From: Candidatus Poribacteria bacterium
Lineage (GTDB): Bacteria; Poribacteria; WGA-4E; WGA-3G
DNA length: 64,000 bases
Assembly: GCA_022827625.1 (NCBI GenBank)
Contig: JAJEIE010000012.1
Span: 1 to 64,000, forward strand
Reading direction: 5' to 3'
Part shown: positions 16,830-26,210 of the stretch, in pieces
Layout of the letters: each line of letters starts with the position of its first letter
How positions within the stretch are numbered: the first letter of the stretch is position 1
Translations under genes and position numbers: made by a program
Notes under the pieces: generated by a model
Told to the model about the DNA's origin: nothing
What the model saw: only the letters and a program-made list of their open reading frames with translations
Databases searched by the model: none

Positions 16830-18134
16830 ATGCGTATATTTGAGGGGTTATCTGTTGGCATTGCCGCCATTCGTGCGAACAAAATGCGCTCCTTGCTCAC
16901 AATGCTCGGGATTATTATCGGCGTCGCCTCAGTGCTTGCCATGATCGCTATTGGCGACGGTGCGAAGGCGATCGTGCTACAAGACGCTCAGAAATTGGGC
17001 GGTGTGAACCAGTTTACGATGTATCGAAGTAGTCATAAGCGGGTGAATAACCGATGGATACCGAACCGGAGCAATGAGTATTTTGAGTACGAGGACGTGT
17101 TAGCCATTGAAGCGGAGTGTCCGTCTGTTGAGTTAGTTGTACCGCGGATTCCCGAATGGCGCGGTGTCCTCGCTCAAGCCGCTGGAGGAACAGAACATCG
17201 GACAGGCTATAACGGTGTAAACTCATCCTTTGCGGAAGCGATGGACTGGAACATTCAGACAGGGCGTTTTATTTCGGACGAAGATATTAACAATGAAGCC
17301 AAAGTTTGTGTGATTGGTTCTGAGGTAGTTGCCGCGCTGTTTGGCAACACATCACCGTTAGGCAAAGAAATTAAAATCGCTAAAGGTGCAGGCGGACGCA
17401 GAGACCGATTTGGCAGGAGAGACCAGAAACGGATAACGGAGCGGTTCACTGTTGTCGGTACAATGGAAACTCGCGGCCGAAGTCTTCGATTTGGTTGGAA
17501 TTTAGATGACATGATCTTCTTACCACTGACAACGGCGCAGGAACGCTTCACTGGAAACGATAGGATTGTCATGCTTTCTGTCCACGCACACACTGTTGAG
17601 GAAGTCCCGCAAGCCATCGAAGAGGTGAAAGCGGTTCTCCGAAAGACACATAACGGCGAAGATGATTTCTTTTCTATCTGGGATATGCGGGAAGGCATGG
17701 CACAGTTAGATAAGATTAGCAAGGTGATTAAAATCGCCTTAGGGAGTATCGCCGGATTCTCGCTACTTGTCGGTGGCATCGGGATTATGAACATGATGCT
17801 CGTCGCTGTAACCGAGCGTACCCGCGAAATCGGATTGCGGAAAGCAGTCGGCGCGAAACGTCACGACATTCTGTTGCAGTTCTTAATAGAAGCCGTGGCG
17901 ATGTGCAGTGTAGGGGGTGCGTTGGGTGTGATCGTAGGTCTCTTCGCTGGCGAAGGGATGGCAATGCTTGCCGTCAACATCGTCAAAATTGTGCCTGAGT
18001 GGCCCTCGGTTATCTCAACAGAATGGATATTAATTTCTGTATCCTTCTCAGCAATAATCGGTATCTCTTTCGGACTGTATCCAGCGATAAAAGCGTCCGC
18101 ACTCACGCCGATTGAAGCACTCCGTATCGATTAG
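16830..18134 (+). CDS. MacB/FtsX-type ABC transporter permease 3
   Basis: A 434-residue protein starting after TTGGAGG. It has the same architecture as permeases 1 and 2 and a near-identical C-terminal FtsX region (KVIKIALGSIAGFSLL, GGIGIMNMMLVAVTERT, EIGLRKAVGAKRHDIL). Its periplasmic part contains a glycine/arginine-rich loop (GAGGRRDRFGRRDQKR) corresponding to similar basic loops in the paralogues. It is followed after 12 bases by permease 4, with GGAGGG between, so the two are co-transcribed and may form a heterodimer. Confidence 0.93.
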   Translation: MRIFEGLSVGIAAIRANKMRSLLTMLGIIIGVASVLAMIAIGDGAKAIVLQDAQKLGGVNQFTMYRSSHKRVNNRWIPNRSNEYFEYEDVLAIEAECPSVELVVPRIPEWRGVLAQAAGGTEHRTGYNGVNSSFAEAMDWNIQTGRFISDEDINNEAKVCVIGSEVVAALFGNTSPLGKEIKIAKGAGGRRDRFGRRDQKRITERFTVVGTMETRGRSLRFGWNLDDMIFLPLTTAQERFTGNDRIVMLSVHAHTVEEVPQAIEEVKAVLRKTHNGEDDFFSIWDMREGMAQLDKISKVIKIALGSIAGFSLLVGGIGIMNMMLVAVTERTREIGLRKAVGAKRHDILLQFLIEAVAMCSVGGALGVIVGLFAGEGMAMLAVNIVKIVPEWPSVISTEWILISVSFSAIIGISFGLYPAIKASALTPIEALRID

Positions 18135-18146
18135 GAGGGAATTTAA

Positions 18147-19466
18147 GTGAATCTACTTGAATGTATCATTTTAGGGATTTCCAGTTTGCGGCGAAATCCA
18201 CTCCGCTCCGCCCTGACAATTTTAGGGATCATCGTCGGTGTCGCCTCCGTCGTGAGTATGGTATCCGTCGGGGACGGGTCAAGCGCGATGGTCTTGCGAG
18301 AAATTGAGCGGACAGGCGGCACGAAAATGATTGAAGTCTATAAGGACGATTGGGATAAACAGTCGGGTACGTTAAGCCGTGCAGCCGGGTCTGCCGTGCG
18401 TGGCAGAGGACGATGGCAAAGAAACCGTGCGGAGGATCTGGAGACCGAGGATGCCTTTGAGATTCTCAAGCATGCCCGCGGTGTCGTGAACGTTGTTGCT
18501 GAAGACGATATGCCGGGATGGACAGTGAATTATAACGGGCGTACAAAGGAATCCCGTATTGTTGCATCCACCGCAGGATACGACCAGTCGCATAACTGGT
18601 ACCCATCAAGTGGTCGGTTCTTCAGTGCTGAAGAGGTAGAAGCGGCAAGTAGCGTCGCTGTGATCGGTTCTAAAGTTGCTGAAGAGGTCTTTCTTGAAGA
18701 AGACCCAGTTGGCAAAGAGATTAAAGCCTCGCGGCAATCATCCCGTTGGAGAAGCAGAAGTGGACTTTATGAGGTCCGCCTCAAAGTCATCGGTGTGATG
18801 GAAGAGAAAGGCGACGCAATGGACACCTCCGGCTGGGACGACCGGTTCATCATTCCGATCACCACGCTTCAGCAGCGGTTCAAAGGCCGCGAAGACGTTG
18901 AACGCATCCGTATTGAGGCATCGGATGTCAGCACAATTCCGATCGCAATCGCTGATGCCAAGCAGGTCTTAGGAAGACAGCACAATAACACAGGTGAAGA
19001 ATACAACTACTGGACAGCTACCGAGGAATTAGCAACCGCAAACAAGGTCGGCTTAGTGATGAAAGCCTTGATGGGCGGAATCGCCGGAATCGCCTTAATG
19101 GTTGCTGGCATCGGGGTCATGAATATCATGCTCGTCTCTGTCACCGACCGGACGAAAGAAATAGGATTGCGGAAAGCACTCGGCGCAACACGTGCCGATA
19201 TTCTGGCACAGTTCCTCATTGAGGCAGCCGTGCTGACGCTCTCCGGTGGTATCCTCGGCGCTATCTTAGGTATCTTTATGGGCCGCGGCACCGCCGCACT
19301 CATTTCGAGGTTCGTCTGGGAAGGTAGCAATTGGCCCTCAGTGATTTCGTTCGGTACAATGGTAATCGCTTTACTGGTTTCAGTCGCTATCGGTGTTTTC
19401 TTCGGACTGTATCCAGCCAATAAGGCAGCGAAACTTACACCTGTTGAAGCACTCCGCTCAGATTAA
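18147..19466 (+). CDS. MacB/FtsX-type ABC transporter permease 4 (divergent copy)
   Basis: A 439-residue protein with GTG start after GGAGGGAATTTAA. It is the most divergent of the four: MNLLECIILGISSLRRNPLRS at the N terminus, a periplasmic domain with an SRAAGSAVRGRGRWQRN loop, and the FtsX end GGIAGIALMVAGIGVMNIML and EIGLRKALGATRADIL. The tight coupling to permease 3 and the adaptor gene downstream suggest permeases 3 and 4 plus the adaptor are one export unit. No nucleotide-binding domain is present. Confidence 0.93.
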   Translation: MNLLECIILGISSLRRNPLRSALTILGIIVGVASVVSMVSVGDGSSAMVLREIERTGGTKMIEVYKDDWDKQSGTLSRAAGSAVRGRGRWQRNRAEDLETEDAFEILKHARGVVNVVAEDDMPGWTVNYNGRTKESRIVASTAGYDQSHNWYPSSGRFFSAEEVEAASSVAVIGSKVAEEVFLEEDPVGKEIKASRQSSRWRSRSGLYEVRLKVIGVMEEKGDAMDTSGWDDRFIIPITTLQQRFKGREDVERIRIEASDVSTIPIAIADAKQVLGRQHNNTGEEYNYWTATEELATANKVGLVMKALMGGIAGIALMVAGIGVMNIMLVSVTDRTKEIGLRKALGATRADILAQFLIEAAVLTLSGGILGAILGIFMGRGTAALISRFVWEGSNWPSVISFGTMVIALLVSVAIGVFFGLYPANKAAKLTPVEALRSD

Positions 19467-19476
19467 TTTTTTAATC

Positions 19477-19614
19477 GCTGTCAGTTATCGGCTGTCAACC
19501 GTCGGTTAAGGGTGCTTGTAACAATCAGACCCTATTTGGAGGAGTCCAGCGGGTCGTAGATTGTTTGTTCCAGGAAACCTCTTAACCAACAACTGATAAC
19601 TGACGACTGACAGC
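19477..19614. repeat. MITE-like inverted-repeat element A
   Basis: The left arm 19477-19510 (GCTGTCAGTTATCGGCTG...) and right arm 19581-19614 (...CTGACGACTGACAGC) are imperfect 34-base inverted repeats, about three quarters matching. The centre has TTGTAACAATC and GATTGTT words shared with the element at 51993. It fills the gap before the adaptor gene. Confidence 0.65.
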
Positions 19615-19633
19615 CACTTAGGAGGAATTAGCC

Positions 19634-21520
19634 TTGAGAAATCTAATTATTACTGTTGCCGTTGTTTTGGTGCTTGTCGTCGCTATCGGCTGGGTTGTAC
19701 TCGGACGTGGGAAGAACGGAACCGACCCGGCACTCGCTCAGAGAATTGAGGTTGTCAAACGCGACGATTTCCAAATGCGCATCAGTGCAACCGGCAACTT
19801 AGAACCACTCATTGATGTAGAAGTCAAATCCAACGTAGAAGGCGAGATCGTCGAACTGCTCGTTAAGAATAGCGATAGGGTTGAGAAAGATCAAGTCCTG
19901 ATGCGGCTCGATCCTGAACTCTATCAAGAAGGTGTTTCACAGGCAAAAGCGGATGTCCGGGCTGCCCAGGCACAACTCACGCAAGCACAACTAAACATTG
20001 AGCTTAAAAATGAACGGCTTGAAAGTCAACTGACGCAGGCGGACGCAGACTTGAAAATCGCACAAGCGAATCTTGAGACCGTTAAAGCCACGACTATAAC
20101 ACAAATCAGCCAAGCAGAGACAGACATCCAGACGACACAAAACTCGCTCGACCAAGACAAAATAGCCTTAGAACAAGCCAAAATCGCGTTCGAACAGGCA
20201 AAAATTACGCTGGCAGAGCAAGAAACCTCCATGAAATCCGCCAAGATTTCGTTGGATAACGCCAAGTCTGAACTCGAGCGAAATACGGAACTCTTTGAAA
20301 AAGGGCTGGTCTCCAAAAAAGCCTTGGAAGATGCCCAGGCACAACACGCGAATGCAGACGCCCAGTATGAGACTTCTCAGAAACGGGTCGAATCACAGAA
20401 CCAGACCATCGTTTCCCAAGAACGAACCATTACAGTCCGCGAAAGTTCCATAGCAAATCGTCAGGCGACCCTGGACCTCCAGCAGCTGAATCTGGAAAAC
20501 TTGAAAAAGATGCGTAAAAAAAGCGAGGAAGAGGCACAACTCCGGGTTGACAACTCTGAAACGCAGTTGCAAGAACTCATGCTGACTTACGATAATGAAA
20601 AATCCTTGACGGAGCAATCCAAAGTCAGTGCCGAAGCAAATAAACTGCGCAGGGAAAGTAGTCTGAAGAACGAAACGGAACGGCTTGAGTGGACGACGAT
20701 CCGAGCACCGATGGCGGGCATCGTTACGCTCCTCGAACTCGAAGAGGGAGAGATTGTGACCTCCGGCCGCTCCGCCTTCTCGCAAAGTCCACCCCTTATG
20801 ACCATCGTCGATCCATCTAAAATGGTTGTCAAAACCTTTATTAACGAGGTCGATATGGAACGCCTACGCCTGGATCAAAGAGCAGAAATCGTTGTCGATG
20901 CCTTCCAAAACAAAACTTATGAAGGTAGAGTCTACGAGATTTCACCCAGTGGACAAGAACAAGATAATATCATCTCCTTTGAGGTGATGATAGAAGTTGT
21001 TGGGTCTCCTGAAGAACTCCGTCCAGGTATGAGCGCGGATGTTGACATTATTACCTACGAAGAGAAGAATGTGCTGATTGCACCGATCGACGCTGTTATC
21101 AGCGAGAAGGGCGCGATTGTCAACGCACAGGTGGGTAATACATCGCCATTCAAGCCGAATCGCCCCATTACGATGCAAACAGTCAGCGAAAAGACCTTCA
21201 ATGGTACGATTGAGAGTGCCGGAAACGGGACTGTTACCTTCCGTTTAGATGGCTCGCAGCGCGGTATTATGCCGGGGCCAGCGACTGTATCGCTTCTCAT
21301 CAACGGACAAAAGAAGGCTGACGGGGTCAGTGCACAAGTGAACCTCTTAAAAGGAAAGTCTGTCATGTTAGATGATAGCAGTGGTAGAGGCAAGAGAACG
21401 CCTATTGAGACCGGTATGCAGAACGCAACGGAGGTCGTCATCAAAAGTGGTGTAACCGACGGTGATCGGGTTATTCTACAACAACGGAAACCGCCGCAAG
21501 GTGGTGGGTTTGGTCAATAA
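19634..21520 (+). CDS. MacA/HlyD-type periplasmic membrane-fusion protein with long coiled coil
   Basis: A 628-residue protein; the TTG at 19634 is set by TAGGAGGAATTAGCC just before it. One N-terminal anchor helix (about 4-24) is followed by a biotinyl-lipoyl-like half (GNLEPLIDVEVKSNVEGEIV), then about 250 residues of coiled coil rich in Q, A and E (for example ADVRAAQAQLTQAQLNIELK). The second lipoyl half and beta-barrel follow (LEWTTIRAPMAGIVTLLELE, VVKTFINEVDMERLRL, LRPGMSADVDI). The coiled coil is much longer than in typical MacA, suggesting a long reach across the periplasm. It ends in a Gly-rich GGGFGQ tail. It is probably the adaptor for the upstream permeases. Confidence 0.92.
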   Translation: MRNLIITVAVVLVLVVAIGWVVLGRGKNGTDPALAQRIEVVKRDDFQMRISATGNLEPLIDVEVKSNVEGEIVELLVKNSDRVEKDQVLMRLDPELYQEGVSQAKADVRAAQAQLTQAQLNIELKNERLESQLTQADADLKIAQANLETVKATTITQISQAETDIQTTQNSLDQDKIALEQAKIAFEQAKITLAEQETSMKSAKISLDNAKSELERNTELFEKGLVSKKALEDAQAQHANADAQYETSQKRVESQNQTIVSQERTITVRESSIANRQATLDLQQLNLENLKKMRKKSEEEAQLRVDNSETQLQELMLTYDNEKSLTEQSKVSAEANKLRRESSLKNETERLEWTTIRAPMAGIVTLLELEEGEIVTSGRSAFSQSPPLMTIVDPSKMVVKTFINEVDMERLRLDQRAEIVVDAFQNKTYEGRVYEISPSGQEQDNIISFEVMIEVVGSPEELRPGMSADVDIITYEEKNVLIAPIDAVISEKGAIVNAQVGNTSPFKPNRPITMQTVSEKTFNGTIESAGNGTVTFRLDGSQRGIMPGPATVSLLINGQKKADGVSAQVNLLKGKSVMLDDSSGRGKRTPIETGMQNATEVVIKSGVTDGDRVILQQRKPPQGGGFGQ

Positions 21521-21580
21521 AGAAAGCCGCTGTTGCCTCGATCTAAGTGAAGGTTAAGAATTTAAATCGGTATTTTTTTT

Positions 21581-21710
21581 GGATGCCCGGATTTAGTCTG
21601 GGGAGAGACTAAATCCGTAGCGCAAGTCGCGTGTGGACTTGCGGGACAATATATTACATTCTTGTTGGGGACGCATCCGAGCGAAACCCCCCGAACAAGT
21701 TCGGGCATCC
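21581..21710. repeat. Structured 130-base inverted-repeat element
   Basis: The outer arms GGATGCCCG (21581-21589) and CGGGCATCC (21702-21710) enclose three hairpins: GGATTTAGTC/GACTAAATCC (21589-21616), CGCAAGTC/GACTTGCG (21621-21643), and CTTGTT/AACAAG (21661-21699). It lies between two convergent genes and could be a mobile mini-element or a bidirectional terminator. Confidence 0.6.
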
Positions 21711-21724
21711 AAGATGCTGGAATA

Positions 21725-22528
21725 TTATTGGAGCTGGATAACCTGCCCATCATAGGCAAGATAGGCATTGTCGGGGAGTTCAACCTCTACCTCTTCGCAC
21801 TGCTCCGGGAAATACCGATGATCCAGTCGATGCATGATATGGGTAAAATAGGTCTCCTTCGTTTTCAGTGCCTCACTAATCTCAACGGCTTCGCCAACTG
21901 ACAAATGTGTCGGATGTCTCGGATTAAAGCTGAGCGCATCAATCACAAGCACCTCAATGCCGTTTAGCAGGTCCTGCGAGGCTTGTGGCAGTCTTTTAAC
22001 ATCCGGTAAATACCCAAAGTTATCGATTCGGTAGCCGTAAGTGGGCACGTTTCCGTGTTCGACTGGAATCGACAGAATCTCGAATCCGTGCAACGCCAAT
22101 TTTTCCTTTTCTTCAACCACGTTCGGCAGTAGATGCCCGACCCCACCGCCTTGGAACGTCTCCTTTGTGAACATATAATCGAAGTTGCGTTGTAAGATAC
22201 CCATTGTCTGTTCGGGACCGTAGACAGGCATATCCATCTGCTGTTTCCGGCACGGCATCACAATATCGTTCGTTCCGCTGACGTGGTCGGCGTGGGAGTG
22301 TGTAAAGATGACAGCATCTATCCAATCAATTCGGTTTCGGACAATCTGATCCATGAAATTGGGTCCTAAGTCGAATTGAAGGTGCTTGCCGTCTTTCTCG
22401 ATATGGATTGACGAACGGGTTCGATAGTTTTTTGAATTAACGTCCCGTGCATCTTCGCAAGTTTCGCAGTCACATTTATATTCAGGAACACCTGTTGAGG
22501 TGCCTGAACCCAAAATCGTAATCTCCAT
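21725..22528 (-). CDS. PhnP-like metallo-beta-lactamase-fold phosphodiesterase
   Basis: A 267-residue protein starting MEITILGSGTSTGVPEYKC. It has the MBL-fold metal site FTHSHADHVSG (HxHxDH), a later VEHGNVPTYG histidine, and a terminal THIMHRLDH. The CDCETCEDAR segment with paired cysteines near the N terminus matches PhnP-type enzymes, which cleave cyclic phosphodiesters of ribose and use an extra zinc. No phosphonate (phn) genes are nearby, so the substrate is open. No ribosome site is obvious before the ATG, which is preceded by an AT-rich run. Confidence 0.9.
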   Translation of the reverse strand: MEITILGSGTSTGVPEYKCDCETCEDARDVNSKNYRTRSSIHIEKDGKHLQFDLGPNFMDQIVRNRIDWIDAVIFTHSHADHVSGTNDIVMPCRKQQMDMPVYGPEQTMGILQRNFDYMFTKETFQGGGVGHLLPNVVEEKEKLALHGFEILSIPVEHGNVPTYGYRIDNFGYLPDVKRLPQASQDLLNGIEVLVIDALSFNPRHPTHLSVGEAVEISEALKTKETYFTHIMHRLDHRYFPEQCEEVEVELPDNAYLAYDGQVIQLQ

Positions 22529-22611
22529 TTTTTTAAATATTAAATCTGGTCACCGTTCCACTTCGTTTCACGGTGGTTTTCGGTTAATTCCAACCGTTTT
22601 TGGGTTATGAA

Positions 22612-22725
22612 AGGTTTCTTAATGGCTATCAACTATCAGTAAAACATATAGCAGTTGAGAACGATTGCAATATCTACAACGAGTTACTGACAACCGACAA
22701 CTAATAACTGACAACTATTACGACA
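22612..22725. repeat. MITE-like inverted-repeat element B
   Basis: Contains GGCTATCAACTATCAG on the left and TTACTGACAACCGACAACTAATAACTGACAACTATT on the right (read in parts), with GATTGCAATATC in the centre. It is the same word family as element A, in the divergent promoter region between the PhnP-like gene and the acetyltransferase gene. Confidence 0.55.
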
Positions 22726-22734
22726 ACTATTACA

Positions 22735-23496
22735 ATGACTAAACTTACGTCCCAAGAATGTCTCACGCTGGCTGAGGTCATTGGTGATACACCGATGACG
22801 GTTATCTCCGCATCCCGCCTACAGCAGGGAATGTGCGATGCTTACATCGCTGGTACACTGTCGAAGGTTACAGCAGCCCTTGTTTTTGATGCGTACTGTC
22901 CGGACGAACCCTGCGGTTTCGGTAGTGATGCCGACGCATTATGGCAACTGCTGGAAGCCACTGACGGTTGGGGGTGTATCAACGTAGATGCGGTGTGCGC
23001 TGAACCTCTCGGTGCACGCATTGAAGCAGATACAGGAACACCTGTCCGTTATTACGGCGATGTCTGCCATGCGCTCTTAGCACCTGTCCACAACTATCCA
23101 AACAAAACAGTTCGTCTTTTGACATTAGAAGATGTTGAACGTCTATCGAAAGCCCCTGCGGAAGTCCAAGGCAACGGTTACAAAACACACGCAGCAATGA
23201 TAACAGAAGGCATCGCCGCTGGAGCCGTTGTAGACGGTAACCTCGTTGCCATCGCTCATACTTACGCCGAGACCAACCTACATGCCGACATCGGGGTCTC
23301 TACACTGGAAGCGTGGCGGAAAAAAGGATTTTCCACGGCTGCCGCCTCTCTCGTCGCGCAAGAGATTCAAGCGAAAGGCAAAGTACCGGCTTGGAGTTGC
23401 GGTGAAGACAACCACGCTTCGCTCCGTGTCGCGCAAAAACTCGGTTTCACTGAAATCGGTCGGCGCACCTACGTTATCCCGAACCCACCGGAATAG
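22735..23496 (+). CDS. GNAT-family N-acetyltransferase
   Basis: A 253-residue protein. The C-terminal half has the GNAT fold: AAGAVVDGNLVAIAHTY, then motif A as DIGVSTLEAWRKKGFSTAAA (acetyl-CoA pyrophosphate loop in the RKKGFST part) and motif B as NHASLRVAQKLGFTEIGRR. The N-terminal 120 residues resemble no domain I recognise, but two-part proteins of this kind are frequent in GNAT subfamilies. The substrate is unknown. It converges on the aminotransferase gene with only eight bases between. Confidence 0.88.
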   Translation: MTKLTSQECLTLAEVIGDTPMTVISASRLQQGMCDAYIAGTLSKVTAALVFDAYCPDEPCGFGSDADALWQLLEATDGWGCINVDAVCAEPLGARIEADTGTPVRYYGDVCHALLAPVHNYPNKTVRLLTLEDVERLSKAPAEVQGNGYKTHAAMITEGIAAGAVVDGNLVAIAHTYAETNLHADIGVSTLEAWRKKGFSTAAASLVAQEIQAKGKVPAWSCGEDNHASLRVAQKLGFTEIGRRTYVIPNPPE

Positions 23497-23504
23497 GTGC
23501 CTCA

Positions 23505-24764
23505 CTATCCAAGTACATCGTCCACCTTATTGATAGCGGCTGCCATCAGTCGGGCGTGCTCTTCCTGCATGTTGACGTTGAATCCGAACCGTAGCGCACG
23601 GCCGAGGATGGATAGCGTCTGCGGACACATATCTCGTGAATACTCGACATCGCCTTTGTAGCGCGGATCTTTCCATGGATATCCTGATGCATCCGGTGAA
23701 TGTTTAAATAGAATTGAATCCCAATAGGTATAAATATGGCGATCCGGGAAGCCTTCATTGTAAGCAGTGCCGGCATTGAGTCCCTCCGTCTTGAGCGCGT
23801 CTGCGTACTTTTTGGCAAGTTCCACATCTCTCACGATAATCGCAGCACTGATACCGCACTCGCCACTCGGATCATCGACATGTTGTCGGATGTAGCCTTT
23901 CGGGGTCTCGGCGAGTTCGGCAATGAACGCCTTTTTGAGGCGGCGTGTATGTGCCAAGATGTCTTCCAACTTTGAGAGTTGTACACGTGCAATCGCGCCT
24001 AATATTTCGCTGGTTCGGTAGCACTGTCGCGAGAACGGTTTGTTCTGCCACTCAGCATCACTCATCCACATCGGCAGCCCGGGTTCCGCCGCGAACGCCG
24101 CCCGTTCATAGACATCGTAGTCGTCGGTAAAGACGAGACCGCCTTCTCCGCAAGAGATGACCTTGTAGTAATTAAGGCTCCAGGCCCCCGCCTGTCCCCA
24201 CATGCCTGCGTATTTTCCCTTATACTGTCCGCCAACGCATTGACAACAATCCTCAACGACCAAGAGGTTATGCTGTTTTGCGAGTTCGACAATCGCCTCA
24301 AGCCGACAGGGTACACCTTGCATGTGTACCGGTAAAATGGCTTTGGTATGCGGCGTAATTTTTCGTTCCACATCAGCGGGGTCCAAGCCAAGCGAATCGT
24401 CAATTTCCGCGATCACCGGAATTGCACCCACGCCAACAATAGCAGCAGCAGTTGCGATAAAGGTATAGCCCGGCAGAATCACCTCATCCCCCGGTCCGAT
24501 ACCGACACCGGTGAGTGCGCAGATGATTGCCGAGGTGCCTGAGTTCACCATCAAGGCGTGTTTGGCACCGAGGTGTACCGCTGCTTCCTTCTCAAAACTC
24601 GCTACATTTGAATCCTCAACGAACCGAAAAAGCTTCCCACTTCGCAAGACTTCGGTCACAGCATCAATCTCACGCTGATCTAAGACGCTCGGACCGTGCA
24701 TCCCGCCGGGTATCGGTTCCGCGATAACGGGTGTTCCACCCTCTATTGCTAAACGTTCTGCCAT
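23505..24764 (-). CDS. DegT/DnrJ/EryC1/StrS-family PLP aminotransferase
   Basis: A 419-residue protein after GGAGGAGAAGTA. It has the family's layout: VNSGTSAIICALTGVGIGPG (cofactor phosphate binding), EVILPGYTFIATAAAI, VVEDCCQCVGGQYKG (aspartate on the pyridine nitrogen), and the Schiff-base lysine K201 in SLNYYKVISCGEGG. Family members make amino-sugars, or in some cases are dehydratases or sensory forms. No nucleotide-sugar genes are adjacent. The CQC triplet after the aspartate replaces the more usual AHA-type sequence. Substrate not assigned. Confidence 0.92.
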   Translation of the reverse strand: MAERLAIEGGTPVIAEPIPGGMHGPSVLDQREIDAVTEVLRSGKLFRFVEDSNVASFEKEAAVHLGAKHALMVNSGTSAIICALTGVGIGPGDEVILPGYTFIATAAAIVGVGAIPVIAEIDDSLGLDPADVERKITPHTKAILPVHMQGVPCRLEAIVELAKQHNLLVVEDCCQCVGGQYKGKYAGMWGQAGAWSLNYYKVISCGEGGLVFTDDYDVYERAAFAAEPGLPMWMSDAEWQNKPFSRQCYRTSEILGAIARVQLSKLEDILAHTRRLKKAFIAELAETPKGYIRQHVDDPSGECGISAAIIVRDVELAKKYADALKTEGLNAGTAYNEGFPDRHIYTYWDSILFKHSPDASGYPWKDPRYKGDVEYSRDMCPQTLSILGRALRFGFNVNMQEEHARLMAAAINKVDDVLG

Positions 24765-24866
24765 TACTTCTCCTCCACAAATCTTCAGGCATCATTTAGA
24801 AACCCACTTAGAAAAAACCTGAAACATAGTGATACTTTACCAGATGCATCCATTTTTGTCAATCTA

Positions 24867-25814
24867 CTACCTACGCCACCACGGTTTTTTGCCTTGATAC
24901 GCCGAGAGGAGTTTTGAAATCTCTCTCGCTCTTTTGTTCAGCCCCAAAACCGCCTCACACGCTTCAATCACCTTTTGTTTCGCCGACTCATCTTGGGTCG
25001 TCTGATAGACATGATGATAACTCTGCGCGACAGCAGTGTAGTATGCCTCAAGGTCCACGCCATCTGGCACTTCATCAGGCAGCTGCGCAAGCACTTCGAC
25101 CGCTGCCTCCCACGCCTCTGTCTCGGCATGACAGATAATTTGTTGGTAGCGCAACTGCTGTTGCGACGGATCGAGCCAAAGTGCCTGTTCATAACACAGT
25201 ATCGCCGCTGTATAATCCACATTGTCAACGTGCAACTCGGCAAGTGCGGAATAAAAGGCGTACAGTCCACGCTCCGCTATTGTGTAAAGCGACACGCCAG
25301 TGCTAACAAGCCACTCTCGCTCCAATAGGAAATCAATCGCTGAGTTTCGTTCTTCTTCAGTAATCTGGATGTCAGTGAGGAGATGCTTAGCGACAGCAGC
25401 ATTTGGAAAGATTTTGGTACGGCTTTTTAGCAATGGATAGGCTTGGACGGGTTTATCCATTGATATGAGTTTAATGCCGGTAGCGATTCGGAAGAGGGAT
25501 ACAATCTGATCGCTGTTTTTGCGGGTCATTTCATCCGCAATCACTTCCCGATTTTCCGAAAAATGCAGATTGAGTTCCTCAATTGCGTCTCGGATATCTG
25601 TGTCACTTGGGGCGAGTTGATGTGCTTTTGCTAAAAACCGCTGTGCCGTGAAGAGTTCCCGCCACGTCCGATAGATGGTCCCAAGTCTAAAGTTAGCGAG
25701 CGCGAGGGTATATGCTTCATCGGTTGTGTTAAGAATGCTATCGTAAGCCTGAACGGCTTCGTTTAAGTCGCCTTCGGCTTCTAAGGCTTGAGCATGGGTA
25801 ATTGAATTTGACAT
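24867..25814 (-). CDS. TPR-like helical repeat protein
   Basis: A 315-residue protein without signal peptide or membrane helices. TPR-like pairs are visible: ITHAQALEAEGDLNEAVQAYDSIL, ALANFRLGTIYRTWREL with AQRFLAKAHQLAP, and VDYTAAILCYEQALWLDPSQ. It ends in basic KKPWWRR. TPR proteins mediate protein contacts, and no partner is evident. It may be co-transcribed with the small gene upstream on the same strand (25854-26066). The ribosome site is weak. Confidence 0.82.
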   Translation of the reverse strand: MSNSITHAQALEAEGDLNEAVQAYDSILNTTDEAYTLALANFRLGTIYRTWRELFTAQRFLAKAHQLAPSDTDIRDAIEELNLHFSENREVIADEMTRKNSDQIVSLFRIATGIKLISMDKPVQAYPLLKSRTKIFPNAAVAKHLLTDIQITEEERNSAIDFLLEREWLVSTGVSLYTIAERGLYAFYSALAELHVDNVDYTAAILCYEQALWLDPSQQQLRYQQIICHAETEAWEAAVEVLAQLPDEVPDGVDLEAYYTAVAQSYHHVYQTTQDESAKQKVIEACEAVLGLNKRAREISKLLSAYQGKKPWWRR

Positions 25815-25853
25815 GAGATATATTCGTTCAAGAACTGAAAATGAACATCCCTC

Positions 25854-26066
25854 CTATAGCGACTCCTCCGAAACCCAATCCTCTGTCGCTGCTTTAAATT
25901 CCTCCGATAACTCATCAGAAACAGTCTGTTCCAAGAGTTGAATTATGTCCTCACGGAATTTAGTCCAATCGTCCCCGCGGCGGGTAAACCGATATCTATC
26001 CCCAATTTCAATAAACATCGTGTCGTTCGGTTCGGACATGGACTCAAAATAACGCCTAATGTTCAT
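25854..26066 (-). CDS. Small acidic protein of unknown function
   Basis: A 70-residue protein. The ATG at 26066 is preceded by AAAGGAG at a spacing of about eight bases, which supports expression. The sequence MNIRRYFESMSEPNDTMFIE and the following segment are rich in acidic and aromatic residues with no recognised domain. Located 39 bases upstream of the TPR-like gene, probably in one transcript. Confidence 0.7.
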   Translation of the reverse strand: MNIRRYFESMSEPNDTMFIEIGDRYRFTRRGDDWTKFREDIIQLLEQTVSDELSEEFKAATEDWVSEESL

Positions 26067-26086
26067 AGATGTTCTCCTTTTTTAAT

Positions 26087-26210
26087 GGTTGTTGGTTGTC
26101 AGTTGTCGGCTTTCAGACCCTCGTTTGTGAGGGTTAGGACGTTTGTAATATCCACAGTGTCTTGCTGACTGCTGAAAGCGCAGCGACCTGACCGCTGATA
26201 GCCGTTACAG
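26087..26210. repeat. MITE-like inverted-repeat element C
   Basis: The left side GGTTGTTGGTTGTCAGTTGTC and right side GACTGCTGAAAGC, CCGCTGATAGCC carry the same words as elements A and B, with an inner CCCTCGTTTGTGAGGG hairpin and GTTTGTAATATCC centre. It overlaps the last codons of the HAD gene by a few bases. Confidence 0.5.
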
